Shown here: piece by piece, positions 50,700-63,522 of the stretch
How positions within the stretch are numbered: position 1 is the stretch's first letter
How the letters are laid out: the number at the start of each line of letters is the position of its first letter
Assembly: GCA_037102815.1 (NCBI GenBank)
Contig: BTPP01000007.1
Coordinates: 1,922,001-1,986,000 of the forward strand
Origin: Neurospora intermedia
Taxonomy: Eukaryota > Ascomycota > Sordariomycetes > Sordariales > Sordariaceae
Reading direction: 5' to 3'
DNA length: 64,000 nt
Notes under the pieces: model-generated
Told to the model about the DNA's origin: nothing
What the model saw: only the letters and a program-made list of their open reading frames with translations
Databases searched by the model: none
Position numbers and translations under genes: made by a program

Positions 50700-53600
50700 T
50701 ACTAAAAGCGCTTAAAATAGATATAGGGAATTTATACCCTTTTTAATAGTAACCGAATTTATAGTAGCCGATTATAATACCGCCAACAAAGGAGAAATGG
50801 CAGTAAGAGTAGGTATACGGGTACGCCTAGGAACCGAGGGAATAATATTAGTATTATTAATACCAGGCTGGGGCTAGCTACATTAATAATCCGAGGAAGA
50901 AGTAGTATTATAGGACTTACCGCGACGGCCGCAATTATAATATCGATAACAATTAAGGAAATTATTATCTTTATTTTTATTATTATTATTACTATATCCG
51001 CTTTAAGAGACTAGAAGTTGACGCTATAAAGTAGTACCAATACGGTTACTAGTACTAGTACGGTTGCTAGTACTAGTACTAGTACTACTGCCATAGCGAT
51101 AATAGGGTGTAGGGGTCAATCTACTACGTTCGTAACGACTACTACCCTTACAGCGCTCATTACTAGGACGGTTATATAGGCTATAACGAAGGCTATTATA
51201 TATAGAGCTAGATCTAGGCCTAGAAACACGTCGAAGTCTAATACCAGCGCTACTAAATATACTACTAGGACTAGGATTAAAACTAGGACTACTAATTTAA
51301 ACAATATATATCGGCATTACTAGCCATCTAACTACTATTATATTAGGGTCGCAAAATATTCTATATTATAGTAGGCTTAGAATAGTAGTAGACCGTTCTA
51401 GAATTTCTATATTAATATTATTTCTAGCTTACTATATAGTAACTAATTCGAATAGGATCTCCATAAAAAGGTTACAATCGCACTTAATAAAATTCTTATA
51501 GAAAGTAAGACTATCGAATATATTTAGATAATCCTTTCGCACATTCTAGTCCTTTTTCTTAGCCAAACTAGTTCCCGGTCTACAGTTAACATTCAACCTA
51601 GCTTCGGACTGGATTATACGATAAACTATTATACCCAACTCAATAGTAATACTACATAAGAAATAGTACGGAATATATTCCTTATTATTAAAAGTAGCCT
51701 AATAATTAATATAAAGCGCAATATAGAAAAAAACATCTTCGAAATAATAGACGGTAATCCAAGGCTCTACCAACTCGGCAAATATCGCCTTATCTTTTAT
51801 ATTATCGTAGTCGAATTCGAAAAATTTAGAATATATTTTAACTATAGTAAGAAAGAAGGTATAGAATTTTACTTATAAAAATCGATTCTTTTAGGTCTTA
51901 TAAGTATTTTTAGTATAAATATAAAACGATTAGAATTTTAACGAACGGGTATCGATATTAAGGGTAGCCCGCTTAATAACCTAATTAGCGAACTAGTTTG
52001 AATAATATACGAATATATACTAACATATTTATCAATAGATCTTATTAACGATTATAGCCGTCTCTTCTTTAAGTACGGAAATTATAATATTATTTATATC
52101 GACGCTATCGTTATCAAATTCTATACGTAACGGTGCGCCAGTCTCCTTCAAAGTATAAAGATTCTTTCGGGTAGGTTCGAAGAAATAGTTAGAATATCTA
52201 TCCTTAAGGGACTCCTCCTCGTTATTAACTATATTCCTATTGATCTATATAGAGGATTTACCGGTAGATCCTCTACCTTTAGACTAGCTACTATAATTAC
52301 AACTACTATAACCTTTTGGAGTTTCTAGCTCGGGGGGTTATTATTATTATTATTATTAGGGAATAGTATTATAATTATATTCGTTACTATAGCCGGGATT
52401 ATAACTTTAATTATAACTATAACTATATCTGGGAGGAGGGTTGTAATCACGACTATAGCCGGGAGGAGGGCTATAACCGGGGGGAAAACTATAGCCGGGG
52501 AAGAAACTATAGCCGGGAGGAGGATAGTTATAGTTAGGATTATAGCTAGGAGGAGTATATTCTTAACTATAATTTGGCTAGAAGTTGCAATATTACTAGG
52601 GGGTAGTACCGCTAGATTACAATTGCGATTATATACTACCGAAATTACCTGTTAGGAAAGTAATTTTAAATAAAAAGCCCGAGTTAGTACTACTAATTGT
52701 AGATAAATTGTAGCTATAAGTACTAGAGCTAGTAGTACGAGAATTAATCGTACTAGAACCGTGGGTATAGAAGCTAGTACTAGAGCTAGTAGTACTAGAG
52801 TTAGTAGTACTAGAGTTAGTACTAGGAGTTCCTCGATTATTACTAATCGTATTAGATAGATTAGGGCTAGGTATAGATAGGCTAGGGGGCTGAGGGGGGT
52901 AAAGGGGGTTATTACGCTTTATTGACCGTTCTATAGTATATTTATTAATACTATTAAATATTAATTCAAATTGCGAATTATTAAAAATTTCGGTCGAAGG
53001 TATACTATAATTGCTTTATATAAGGTCCTTTCGCGGGGGGTTCCGATAATATTTAGTTGTTTAATTATAGTATTAGGGAGGGAATAATTAAGGAAAGTAT
53101 TAGCTTTATTAGCCTATAGGGAGTAAACCCCGGCTAGATCCGTATAATAAAAATCGCTAGTATTCGGTTTCTTAGGAAGAGAACTAACTTAATTAGTATT
53201 AGTGGAATTGCTAGTAGAATTGTTAGTAGAATCACTAGGGGGATTGTTAGGGGGGTTATTAGGGGAATCTATAGCTAGAACTTTGAGGAAACTAGCCTTA
53301 ATGATATTAATTATATTATTAATTCTAACGGTTATATAATATTACGTTAATATTAGGAATAGGACCCTAGCTATAGCCCTACTAACCCTTATTGCGAATT
53401 AGAGTTTGTAAATCCTTAGCCAAGATATCTATCGAAGTAATTATAGTTAATTATATATATTAATTAAGCCGCTACTTCCAGTTATTTTACTTATATAGTA
53501 AAGTAATATTATATTATAGAAATATTAGGTAATATTTAAGTAGAATTAAAATAGATATAGTAGATTTACTTATCTACGGCTTTTATAGCGGGGAAAGGGC

Positions 53601-53870
53601 ACAAGGCTATTGGTAGATCGCTTTTTCGGTACGTAGACTTCCTCATCGTCGTTATTATCTTCTTTAGACTCTAATAACGAAGATAATAATAATTCTTCAA
53701 TATTAAATCTATTATTATTAGCTAGAAATAATACTTTTTTAGTTAGGCCCTTTTTACCTATACTTATATTACCCGCGCTTTTACTTCTATAGCGGCGACG
53801 GAAAGAGCTAAATAGAGCCGTACCTTACTTATCCGTAGGAGCTATAATTTATTAAAATATTAGTAAGATA
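50700..53870 (-). pseudogene. Low-complexity coding relic, possibly a retroelement structural (gag-like) protein
   Basis: On the minus strand a long coding-like stretch shows an Arg/Lys- and acid-rich start (about 53,850-53,560). Ser/Thr/Asn-rich low complexity follows (about 52,880-52,690). A run of Pro-Pro-Gly-Tyr-Ser-type repeats lies at about 52,570-52,400. After a mixed middle comes a Ser/Tyr/Arg-rich end with a CCHC-like pattern near 50,930. This order suggests a nucleic-acid-binding structural protein of a retroelement, but no LTRs or polymerase were found, so the family is open. It is a fossil with many breaks. Confidence 0.45.
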
Positions 53871-54599
53871 AGTATAGTAATAATTAAGGTATTAGTTAAT
53901 TTATAGTAAATGTAATTTAAAACGAGCTTCAAATTAGCGGCTTACTCGGCTAGTAATAGGGTTATATAATAACAAATATATAATTTATAATAGTATTATT
54001 ATTATTATTATTATCATCGTTATTATTATTGTACAATCTAACGAAGTTGTAAAATAAGGGAGGAGAAGTTATAAAGGGGAGAGAGTTAAAGAAATTGAAG
54101 GGGGGAAGTTAGTAGAAATATATATATAGTATATATAATTCGACTGCCTTCTATTCTACTACCTTCTATTGTACTATAAAGTAAATAGCTTTCATATTAC
54201 AAATAATAGTTTGAATAAAATCGCGGGGTATTATAATAGCTAGCGCTAATTAATACGTGAAGGTAATAAATAGTAAAGGGTATAGTAAAAACGAAATTAA
54301 GGTTGGAATTTAGGTTTATTATAGATCTAGTGCGGCTCGGAAGGCCCAGAACGCAATAATAATATAAAGGGTTCCAGCCAATCACATTAATTAAATGTTT
54401 TATCCTACTATGACGGTACTTTAGTACAATTATACTTTACTTATACCTAAATATAGTAAATAAAATCCAATAAAGTAAATAGGAATCCAACAAACGGTTA
54501 ATTAGGAGATATAATGTATAATACTATTATTCAAGATTTAGGGTTCCGTCGCGGTCGATTTTATATAAGTTTATTAATATTATTAATATAACTTTTCTA
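53871..54599. other. AT-rich DNA with trinucleotide runs
   Basis: Contains short (ATT)n/(TAA)n-like runs near 54,000-54,030 and no recognised coding signal. A 62-codon minus frame at 54,197-54,385 is unassigned. Confidence 0.35.
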
Positions 54600-57240
54600 T
54601 TTAAATCTACCACTTCTAATACTATAATCTTATAAATTCAAAACTTCCGTATTAAGAAGGGTATTACTTATAATGCCCGGCCTACGCGCTCCGAGGACTA
54701 TACCTTGTATAGAACTAGTGTACTTAGGCAAATAACTATTTTATATTGGGCGTAATAATTGCGGTATACTTCGTCGATAACTAATTAATCCTAACCGATA
54801 ATAATAAGAATAATAATGATAATAATAATAATAATAACAGTATAGATTACTAAATACTAAATATACCCCGCTTCTTAATAGTAATAACAATACTATTATA
54901 TTAAATCTAATTAGCGGGGTTGCAAATAATAATAATAATAATTAGGAAAATATAAATAATAAGGGCGATAATAACGACGGTAATAATAGTAAGGATAATT
55001 TGAATTATTATATAAGTTTATTATAATTAATTTATTATAAGTATTTTTAATTAAAATACGTTACTTCAAAGTAGATTATAAGCCCTAATAATCGATAATG
55101 AAAATTATAATAATATTTTACCGGCTAATTTCAATTAAGAATAACTTCGCCTCGATTTAGAATGTACTAAGTAGGAATTCGATAATATTAAGCTAGAAAC
55201 TATTATATTTAATAATAATTTTATCAACGAAGATATCTATAACGAACTCTATTTTAGTAGTTGGATAAATAAACAAGAACCGATTTAATTAGCTAAATCT
55301 ATCGAAGGTATTACCGACAAATCCACTCTTATATACTATTACTATAATTAATACTTAGAATTGCCCAATTTCAATTTCCTATTTGGTATATATACCTATT
55401 TCAAGTATATGACCCAGGCTGAGTACTATATATAATTTGAAATGCTAGGCATATTACGTAGGGAGGATAGGAAACCAATACTAATAATATAATAATTACC
55501 TAAATAGTTAAAAACCCTAAAAGGCTATATTGAGATTCGAATACTATTGTTAGATATGAGGGAAGCTAATATTCCGCTACAAGTTAAAAAAATAAAGACC
55601 GAATCAGCCACTCGAAAAAGATAACAATAGCAAAAACAGCAGCAATAGCAAGTAAGCTCAGATGACGAGGAGGATCCTAACATAGTTATAAAATCGTTAT
55701 TCTTTATAGATCCCTATATATTATTCTAAGCCTTCTTGAATTTAGATACCGTTATAACTATATATAGGGGTATAATATAGTTCGTAGATAATCCTACAGA
55801 GCTTTATCATTCCTTATATTAGTCAAGTTCTATTCGTATAACCTTTAGCGAATATACGTACTTTATTAGCGATAACCGAACTATTTTAAGTTTTAACGAT
55901 ACCGGTAAGGCTATTTTTCCTTTAGATTTTATTTATTTTAGATATTTTAATAATATTAAGGATTTGGACTATTCTTGCCGTCTTCTTAAAGATTATAAAG
56001 ACTATATTCTATATATTAAGCGTATTAAATCCGTTAGAAGATATTATACTAATAAATATACTAAATACCCCGGTAAAATAATTTTAGTAATTAATAAATG
56101 CCTTTCCATCGACGAAATAGAAGACGAATTCCCTAGTTTTACATTCGGTATTCAGGTTTACAATAGTATACAATTTAAAAAGAATAAACTAGTTATTCGT
56201 TTTAAATAAGAGTACTAGATTCCCTAGTAATTAGTTGATTGTTTTGTACTGGTGTAGATAGATTACTTCGACGGTAATAACCTAGAAGATCTCAACCCGC
56301 CAGTTGAACCCAAAGAAAAATTATCTTTAAAGAAGCTAAGAAAGCTTTTCTATAAATACAATACCATTCCCGAAAATCCGAAAAAAAAAGGTTATTATTT
56401 AATTAAACGTATACTATAAAAACCATTCGATAATGGTTAAAATATAGTATATAGCAACTATAATAGACGTATTACTCTACTAACTTTTATACAACTATTG
56501 CGAGCGGAGCTAGAGTTTAAAATATATAGCCGAAATATTTTCGAGAATTAATAGGATTAAGTTTATAGGGGGATTAAAGTATTAAGCTATTTAGTATTTA
56601 CTTTTATCGATAGATTTAGTATCTACCGCAATGCGCGCCGCTCTATGATAGGCGTTTACTAATCCCCAGCTAATTTACCGTATAGTAACGGCCGTACCCG
56701 AAATACCAATATTTTTCCAATTGTTCTTAGACTGTATATTTCAAATTTCGATACTATAGTTAATGCAATTAGCTGTCTAATACTATTAAATAAAGGTATT
56801 ATAATAAACATTAAAGGTAAATTAACTATAGTATTAGTCTTTACTATTTATTATACTAATAATCTACCTTAATAAAATAAGAATTCTAGTATTATAGGAC
56901 TTGCCGGCTTAAAATTCTGTCGATTCTATTTTATTAGACTAGAGTATATAGTTAATAAATAGAATATTATAAACGATTGCGAATCTTTCGAAATAAGACG
57001 GTTCTATTATTAATTTTTATAAATATAATACGAAGTTAATATTAATATTTGGAAAAAAGGTAACAAAAAGGTATATCGGACTTAATAGGGGGTTAATAAA
57101 TATAGGCTAGCGTTATTCGACCTAATACTAATATTAGATACTATTATAATCCGCCCGTCCGATCTAATATACTTAGAATTTAAAGGTAAGATTAATTGTC
57201 TATAAATATTAGTTATAAACTGCTTTGAAACCGGAAACGC
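54600..57240 (+). pseudogene. CMC/Plavaka-like DNA transposase relic
   Basis: Plus-strand traces resemble the large fungal transposases related to CACTA/Plavaka. A Gln-rich spacer precedes SSDDEEDPN (55,620-55,680). A block with GKIILVINKCLSIDEIEDEF sits in an open 81-codon frame (55,964-56,209). Then come a DRFSIYRNARRSMIGVY-like core with NLPYSNGRTRNTNIFP (about 56,590-56,720), a Gly-Leu-Lys-Phe-Cys-Arg-Phe motif (about 56,900) and a PSDLIYLEFKGKINCL block (about 57,150). In relatives these correspond to the Asp-containing catalytic core, a CRFCF motif and a DPAHSE-like segment. Many stops, RIP-type. No terminal repeats located, so the limits are approximate. Confidence 0.6.
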
Positions 57241-57449
57241 CGATTTCTAGTCGAGGAGTGCTCCAAGACGAAAACTAATAACGGCAATCGACTTAGGAGG
57301 GTCGTTTACGTCCCTTACAATATCCTACGACGAGCGTAGTAATAGCGTTGTATCGTCGTTACCGATACTTATCGACGGCGGTACTCGTAGATTCGAAAAT
57401 AGTGTCTATAACCCGTTTATAGAAATTTTAATATATAATAATCTTAAAG

Positions 57450-60400
57450 CCGTATTTACTACGAAGATTTCGGATAAAATAGAGGAAGATAATAAAATAT
57501 TAAAGAAGTTCATCGTTAGAATAAATAAATTTACGGACTATAATACTATTTTAACTAAGGACTATCGTTGGGTTCGAAAACTACTTTTTAAATTCGTAAA
57601 GGTACGTATCGGAAAAAGTAGATCTACGTAACCCGAAGTTAGTAAGGTTAGAACCAATTAGTTTATTACTAAAAAGGATTTTAATAATTTAAAGAAGGAT
57701 ATTCTAAAGAAAATTAAAAAAGGCGTTTAAGAGGTACCGAAGCGTTAAGCTAATATTATAGCGAAAATTAATCTAAATAAGATTAATACTACCCTTTAAT
57801 AATTACCTATTATTATTAAGAAGTTTATCCTTTCTAATTTCGAATAGTAATTTACTATTAAAGGAGCAATAATTACTACTGAATTTATAAATAATTTAAA
57901 TAAAAATATAAAAATAATTTTAATTATATACCTAGGTAAAAAGAATACCGGCCTAGTAGTCCGAGCGGTTATTAGAATACCGATAACCGGAAATTATATA
58001 ATTATATTCGACGAATTTATATATAATTAATATTAGTATAATTAAATATAAGTTAAAGAAGTTTTTGGCCCTAATATTTTTATTACTATAAATATTATAA
58101 GTATATTAATTTAAAGTATACTTTGGAATAATATTAATAATTATACTATATTGGAAGTTATATTGAACGTAGCGAAGGAGAAAAACCCGGAGGTATTTAT
58201 TATTAGAGTTCGGTTATAGAAGAGAAAGGACGGAGAAAATAGAAGCCTACTTCTAATAGAAGTCGCTATTATATTGATAGTATACTTCCTTTAGAATAAC
58301 CTTTTTTTTTAGGACGGTAGTATATATTTATACGAACCGTTCTAACTTTTAAATAATATTTAATAATACTTTAAATATTAAGGAATTAGATATATAATAA
58401 AATTTTATTATTAAAAAATATTTACGCCTATTATAGTAAAATTAAATACGAAGGAGATTGCTTTAATAAAGTAAATTATTTATTTAATAACGATAAATTA
58501 TTCGTCTATTATAAATTATATAGGAAGAAGGGCTATTGTACGTATAATTATAAAGAGTACCCTATTTTCCGGAAGGCAATTACGAAGGCGTTTATTATAT
58601 ATATTAAAAGGCTACGGGCGTTCGCTCCCTATAGGAACCCGGCCGGAAAGGTATTAGAGCCGATAATAGAGATTATAAATAAGGGTATCCTCCCGGATAC
58701 CCCCCCTAATTCTTATATTATTATTACCCTAGAGAGATATATTAAAGGAATTATAAAGAGGGGATAACCGAAGAAAATTATTAGCCTATCCTCCCAATTA
58801 AAGTTATTAAACTTTTAAAGTCCAATAAATATTTATATATATTTATAGAATATAGGGGGGAGTTGGTTGTATAGTAGTAATAGCGTTTATATAATTGTAG
58901 CCCCCTTTAGGGAAATAATACCCTTATTTTCTATAAAAGGATTAAATGGAATTTTATTTTAAAGTAATTAATAATTTAATTAAAAATACTCTATTAGAAC
59001 GTAGGGAAATTGTACGAGAGAGGGAAGCTTTTATTCGAGTAAGAGGAGATTTATAACATTATAGCGATTTAGGAGCTAAATAGAAATTTAAATAGGGATA
59101 TTTACTATTTTAAAAGCGGAAGATATTTCGGGGTCGATTATATAGAGAAGGGGAGGGTAGTAATATATATAAATAATAAATAGAATTTAAAGGATTTAAA
59201 TTTCTAAATTAGAAAGGATCAGGCTATAGTAACGTTTAAAAGTTTAAAGGACCTAACGACCGTTTTTTCTATCTATTTTCCTATCTTTATATAAGGAACG
59301 TTAGAATATTAGTAAGGATTGCTATTCCTTAAATTTATCGAGGTCGGACCCCCGGCGGGAAATTTAATTATAATTAGGGATTATAATTTCTATTATCCTA
59401 ATTAAAATTTAAAGAATAGGATTAGCCTAAGGGTTACTCGCCTTCTTATATAGGTATAACGCTAGAAATTTAATCTACTTACTTCCTATAATAAATTAAT
59501 AAAGTTTAAGAATATAATATAAAGAGAGAGGGATAGGATAATTAATTATATATAATTATTACTTAGGGTTGAGGGTAAATATTAGAGAACGTAGAGATAT
59601 AAATAAACCGGTTCGGATTATTACCCTTAGGAAATTTAAATCTAAATAGGAAAAAAAAATAAAAAAACGGAAAAGGAAGAAGAATATAATTAAAGTCTTA
59701 TAAATATAGTAAAAGTAAAAGAAGTATTAGAGAAACGGATATTAGTCTTAGAAAGGATCGATATAATAGAGGATTTTAAATTCGCTTTTCGTAAACTTAA
59801 TAGAGAATTTATAAATATTATAGAGGAATTCGTCCTATATTAGAAGAAAGGTCGAAGGAAGAAAGTAAATTAGTAAATATTAGGATATAAAACAATAATA
59901 AAAGAAGTATAGAAGATATATTAGGAGTAGTTTAAATACCGGATAATATTAAACTAAAAGAATTTTATTAAAACTATAATAAAAAAGAAGAGGATAATTA
60001 TAAAAGCCTAATAGGCTATATAGTATAATAGCGTTACTAAGGCTTCGAAGAACCCAAATTAATTTTAACGTTTAGAATAATAAGCCTATATTCGAAATTA
60101 CTAATTAATAGACCCGCCCAAATTATTAGCCCTTTAAACCTATAAAAGGGTAATAGAAATTAGAAATTATAATAATAAAGTTAAGATCTTTATTAACTAC
60201 TTCTTCCCGAAGGTAGAAGTCCTAATAGATTATTTACTAAATTAGATTAAATTATTAAATAGTGCTAAACCGATAATTATTAACGAATTAATTGATAAGA
60301 AGGACGTTTAGGATGTACTTTCCCGGATAGTATTTAATAAAGCCCCTAGGATCGATTAGTATTTAAATAAATTTTTAAAATTATATAGGCAACTATTCGG

Positions 60401-62640
60401 GTAAATTATAGTATATTTAATATCCGCTAGCTTCTAATTTGAATATTTCTTATAGTAATTTAAAAATATAAAAATAATTATCTTTAAAAAACCTAAGAAA
60501 AACGCCGCCCAATAGAGGCTAGCGGGTATATAAAGGCTAATATTATTATTCAATAATATAGGAAAAATCTTTAAAGTATTTATAGTAAAGAGGTTTATAT
60601 AGGTAGTTAAAGAGTTTAACCTCCTATTAAAAGGTTAGATAAATAATTAGGTAGGCCGTTCGATAGAATTTATAATCCGGGTAATTATTAATGCGGTATA
60701 TATAGTTTAAAAGTTCGGGGTTATAATATCCCTTATATTCTTCAATTTAAAGGGAGCGTTTAATAAAATTAATTATAAGTAGTTTTCATATACCCTATAG
60801 AAAATATAATTCCTAACGTAAATTATTTAATAAATAACGAACTTTATTATTAGAAGAAAAGGTTCTTTCTTCTTCGATAATAAAACCTCCCGCCCTTATA
60901 TAATTATTATTAGAATATTATAAGGCTCCCCCCTCTCCCTTATTTTATTTATTCTCTTTATTACTCTATTATATTAGAAATTAGTAATAATCCCGAATAT
61001 AATTATAATTGGTTTTATTATTAATATTAATATTATAGTAGTAGTTTGTATTACCGAAGAAAATTGCTGGATATGATAAATAGTATAGGAAGTATATTCG
61101 GAATAAGTAGGAGTGAGAGGTATAGAGTTTAAAATAATTAAAATGAAATTAATATATTTTATACGGACGAGGGTACTAAGGATAAAAACTCTTTAATTTA
61201 AGGAAGTAGTATTTTAACCGACGGAATTAATATAATTTTTAGGGGTTTAACTAAACTATAACTTTAATTATAGAATTTATATAGAAGTAGTAAAGAAGAA
61301 AATAATAATATAAACGAATATATTTATAAAATTAGTAGCGAAAATATAGGGTTATTTCTTTATTCGGGTAAGGGAAATATATATTAAATATATTTATAAT
61401 ACTATTATATATAGAGTTTTAATATTTTACTAACTAATTGAAATTTATAGTAAATTTTGGAGGATAGTAATGAGGCTAGTAAAATATTAGATTAAATATT
61501 TGAAAATTATTACTAGGGTATATAAGGCTACGCTAGTATAAAATTTAAAAATAGAAACCTTTTATCTACTATTCGACTTCTATTTTAATAAAAAAGTCCG
61601 GGCTTTTAAAGAAAGGTTCGCCCGGATAGACTAAGTCCGGTTTATCTAAGGGATTACAATTTAAATTTTTAATTATATTTAAATATAACGAATTAAAAGT
61701 TGACTATCCATTAATAAATTAAAGAATAATATAACTAAAATTCAGTAGGCCGAAACGTAAGTACCGATAGAGAAGTTACTAGCGATAGTAATTAGCCGCC
61801 CCTCGGAATTAGGGATTTAGCCGTTACTATTATTATAAGCCTTAAAATTAATAATTATTAATAGAGAAGAGTAATTAAAGGATATAATAAATTAGGAATA
61901 GGTAATGTACTATAATTATTATTTAGCGGCGGCGGTAATAAAATTAAAGCGACGGTACAAATTTACTATTATTAACTTTACTCCTAAATTTAATAAAAAA
62001 GCTATCTAATAATATATAGTTAGTATAAAGAAAAAGAAAGGAAGATGCTAATAACTAAAAGAAAACGAAGAAGAATTATACTTACTAATTAAAGCGAAAA
62101 GTTCCCTCTTTATTTAAGTTAGAACAGAAGTTATTAACCTCCGGGCCTTCCTCTATTAAAGGAAAGTACCGGGCGTCCTAACTCCTATTTACGTCTATAG
62201 GTTCGAAAAAGAAATATTCGCTTATATTATTCTAAATTACTTTAATATAGATACTATTTTCTAATTAGATTCAAAAGGTTAATTATTAATGAAGGAAGAA
62301 TTTTAAAAATATTTGGACGATAGAATTAAAGTTAAAAGGATTCTATTATAGGCGTTAAAGTTAGGGAGGTTAAGAGAATACTATTTAGTAATCGAATTAA
62401 AGGAGGAGTAATATAAGGAAATTGCGAAATATTCCTAAAAAGAAAATAGAATATTAATAATATTAGAATAATAGGACGGGAATAAGGAGGAAATATTTAT
62501 ATTAACTATAGGAGCTATTTAAACTATAGTTATAGTAAGAACCGAAAAGTACTATTTGATAAGCGCTTAATTATACTTAAAAAGCTATTCGAGTAGTTTT
62601 ATTATACGAATTTAATTTATAATAACCTTATAATACTATT
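57450..62640 (+). mobile_element. LINE retrotransposon, Tad-like, RIP-degraded
   Basis: Plus-strand traces give the order expected of a Tad1/I-group LINE. ORF1 (about 57,450-58,780) has a zinc-knuckle-like CCHC segment near 58,510. ORF2 follows: an APE-type endonuclease with NLIIIRDYNFYYPN (about 59,360-59,405) and a SDYYP-like end (about 59,620). The reverse transcriptase then shows RLILLFNNIGKIFK (about 60,530), DLKGAFN-type (about 60,745), QGSPLS-type (about 60,930) and GFI-D-D-type (about 61,010) blocks. A Cys/His-rich C-terminal segment lies near 62,190-62,240. The core Asp pair is itself altered by RIP. Many stops in both frames; not active. Limits are approximate because no poly(A) or TSD was found. 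Confidence 0.75.
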
Positions 62641-62673
62641 AGATTTAATTATTATTTATAAGGGTATAATTAG

Positions 62674-63522
62674 GAGTATCGATAGTTATAGGGTTATTAG
62701 GAATAGAACTACTACTATTATTAGAGCCGGAAACCGTACGAATAGAAGTAGTATAACCGTTACCGCCGGATATAATATACGTAGGAGTAATAGTATTACT
62801 ATTAGAACTAAATGCAATTTAAATTAGGTTTATAATACTATTATTAAATAAGCAAGGGATATAATTATAATAAATATCCTTTACAATTAATTTATAATAA
62901 TCCTTCTACTATTATTCGGCGATACTATAGCCTAAAATATAAAGAAGACGTTTAAAGTCGGTAGAGAGGCCGTTTTACTCTAGACGAATATACATATAAT
63001 TAGAGAAATTTATTAGTAATACGAACGAAGGTATTTAGGTTATAGTTAAAATTATTTAAACTACCTAATACTATAATAACGGTTACCGTCTAAATAGCGT
63101 TATAAATATTGTAGAAACCGGTAGAAATATTTAATATATACCTACCGGTAGTATAATTATAAGTAGTATTCTAAATACTACTAGCTAGAAGTGTAAGAAT
63201 TAAATAGCGAAAAAGAAGAATAGAGATTGAAGGATTTACTAGTAAACGAAATAAAGTAAATCCTATTAGTAATAACCTTCTTAAAAGTACTAGGGGAATT
63301 AAACCTATTATTAAAATATAAAATAGAAATAAAATTTAAAGTATAGTAAAAATAAGGAATTTTACGAATAATATTAGTTAAATTAATATAAGGACCGAAG
63401 AAGGAAGGGAGGAAATTATATTAATTCTAAGGGGAATAACTACTAAAGAAATTATAAAGGGTATAAACGAAGAATATAGGCTTTAAAAATATAATTATAA
63501 GAATTACGGAGGACGTAGGACC
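62674..63522 (-). repeat. Unassigned repeat family X, copy 3, interrupted by the LTR element
   Basis: Matches copy 2 (33,115-33,965) in the same orientation over about 850 bp, with mainly transition differences and more complete RIP than copy 2. It is cut at 63,522 by the LTR element, so its continuation should lie beyond the right edge. It abuts the LINE 3' end, tail to tail. Confidence 0.65.

Noticed and set aside
51116-51304. Hydrophobic 62-codon minus-strand frame
   Set aside because: It is an off-frame reading of a Ser/Arg-rich coding relic on the same strand; the hydrophobicity comes from frame shift of Ser/Tyr codons.
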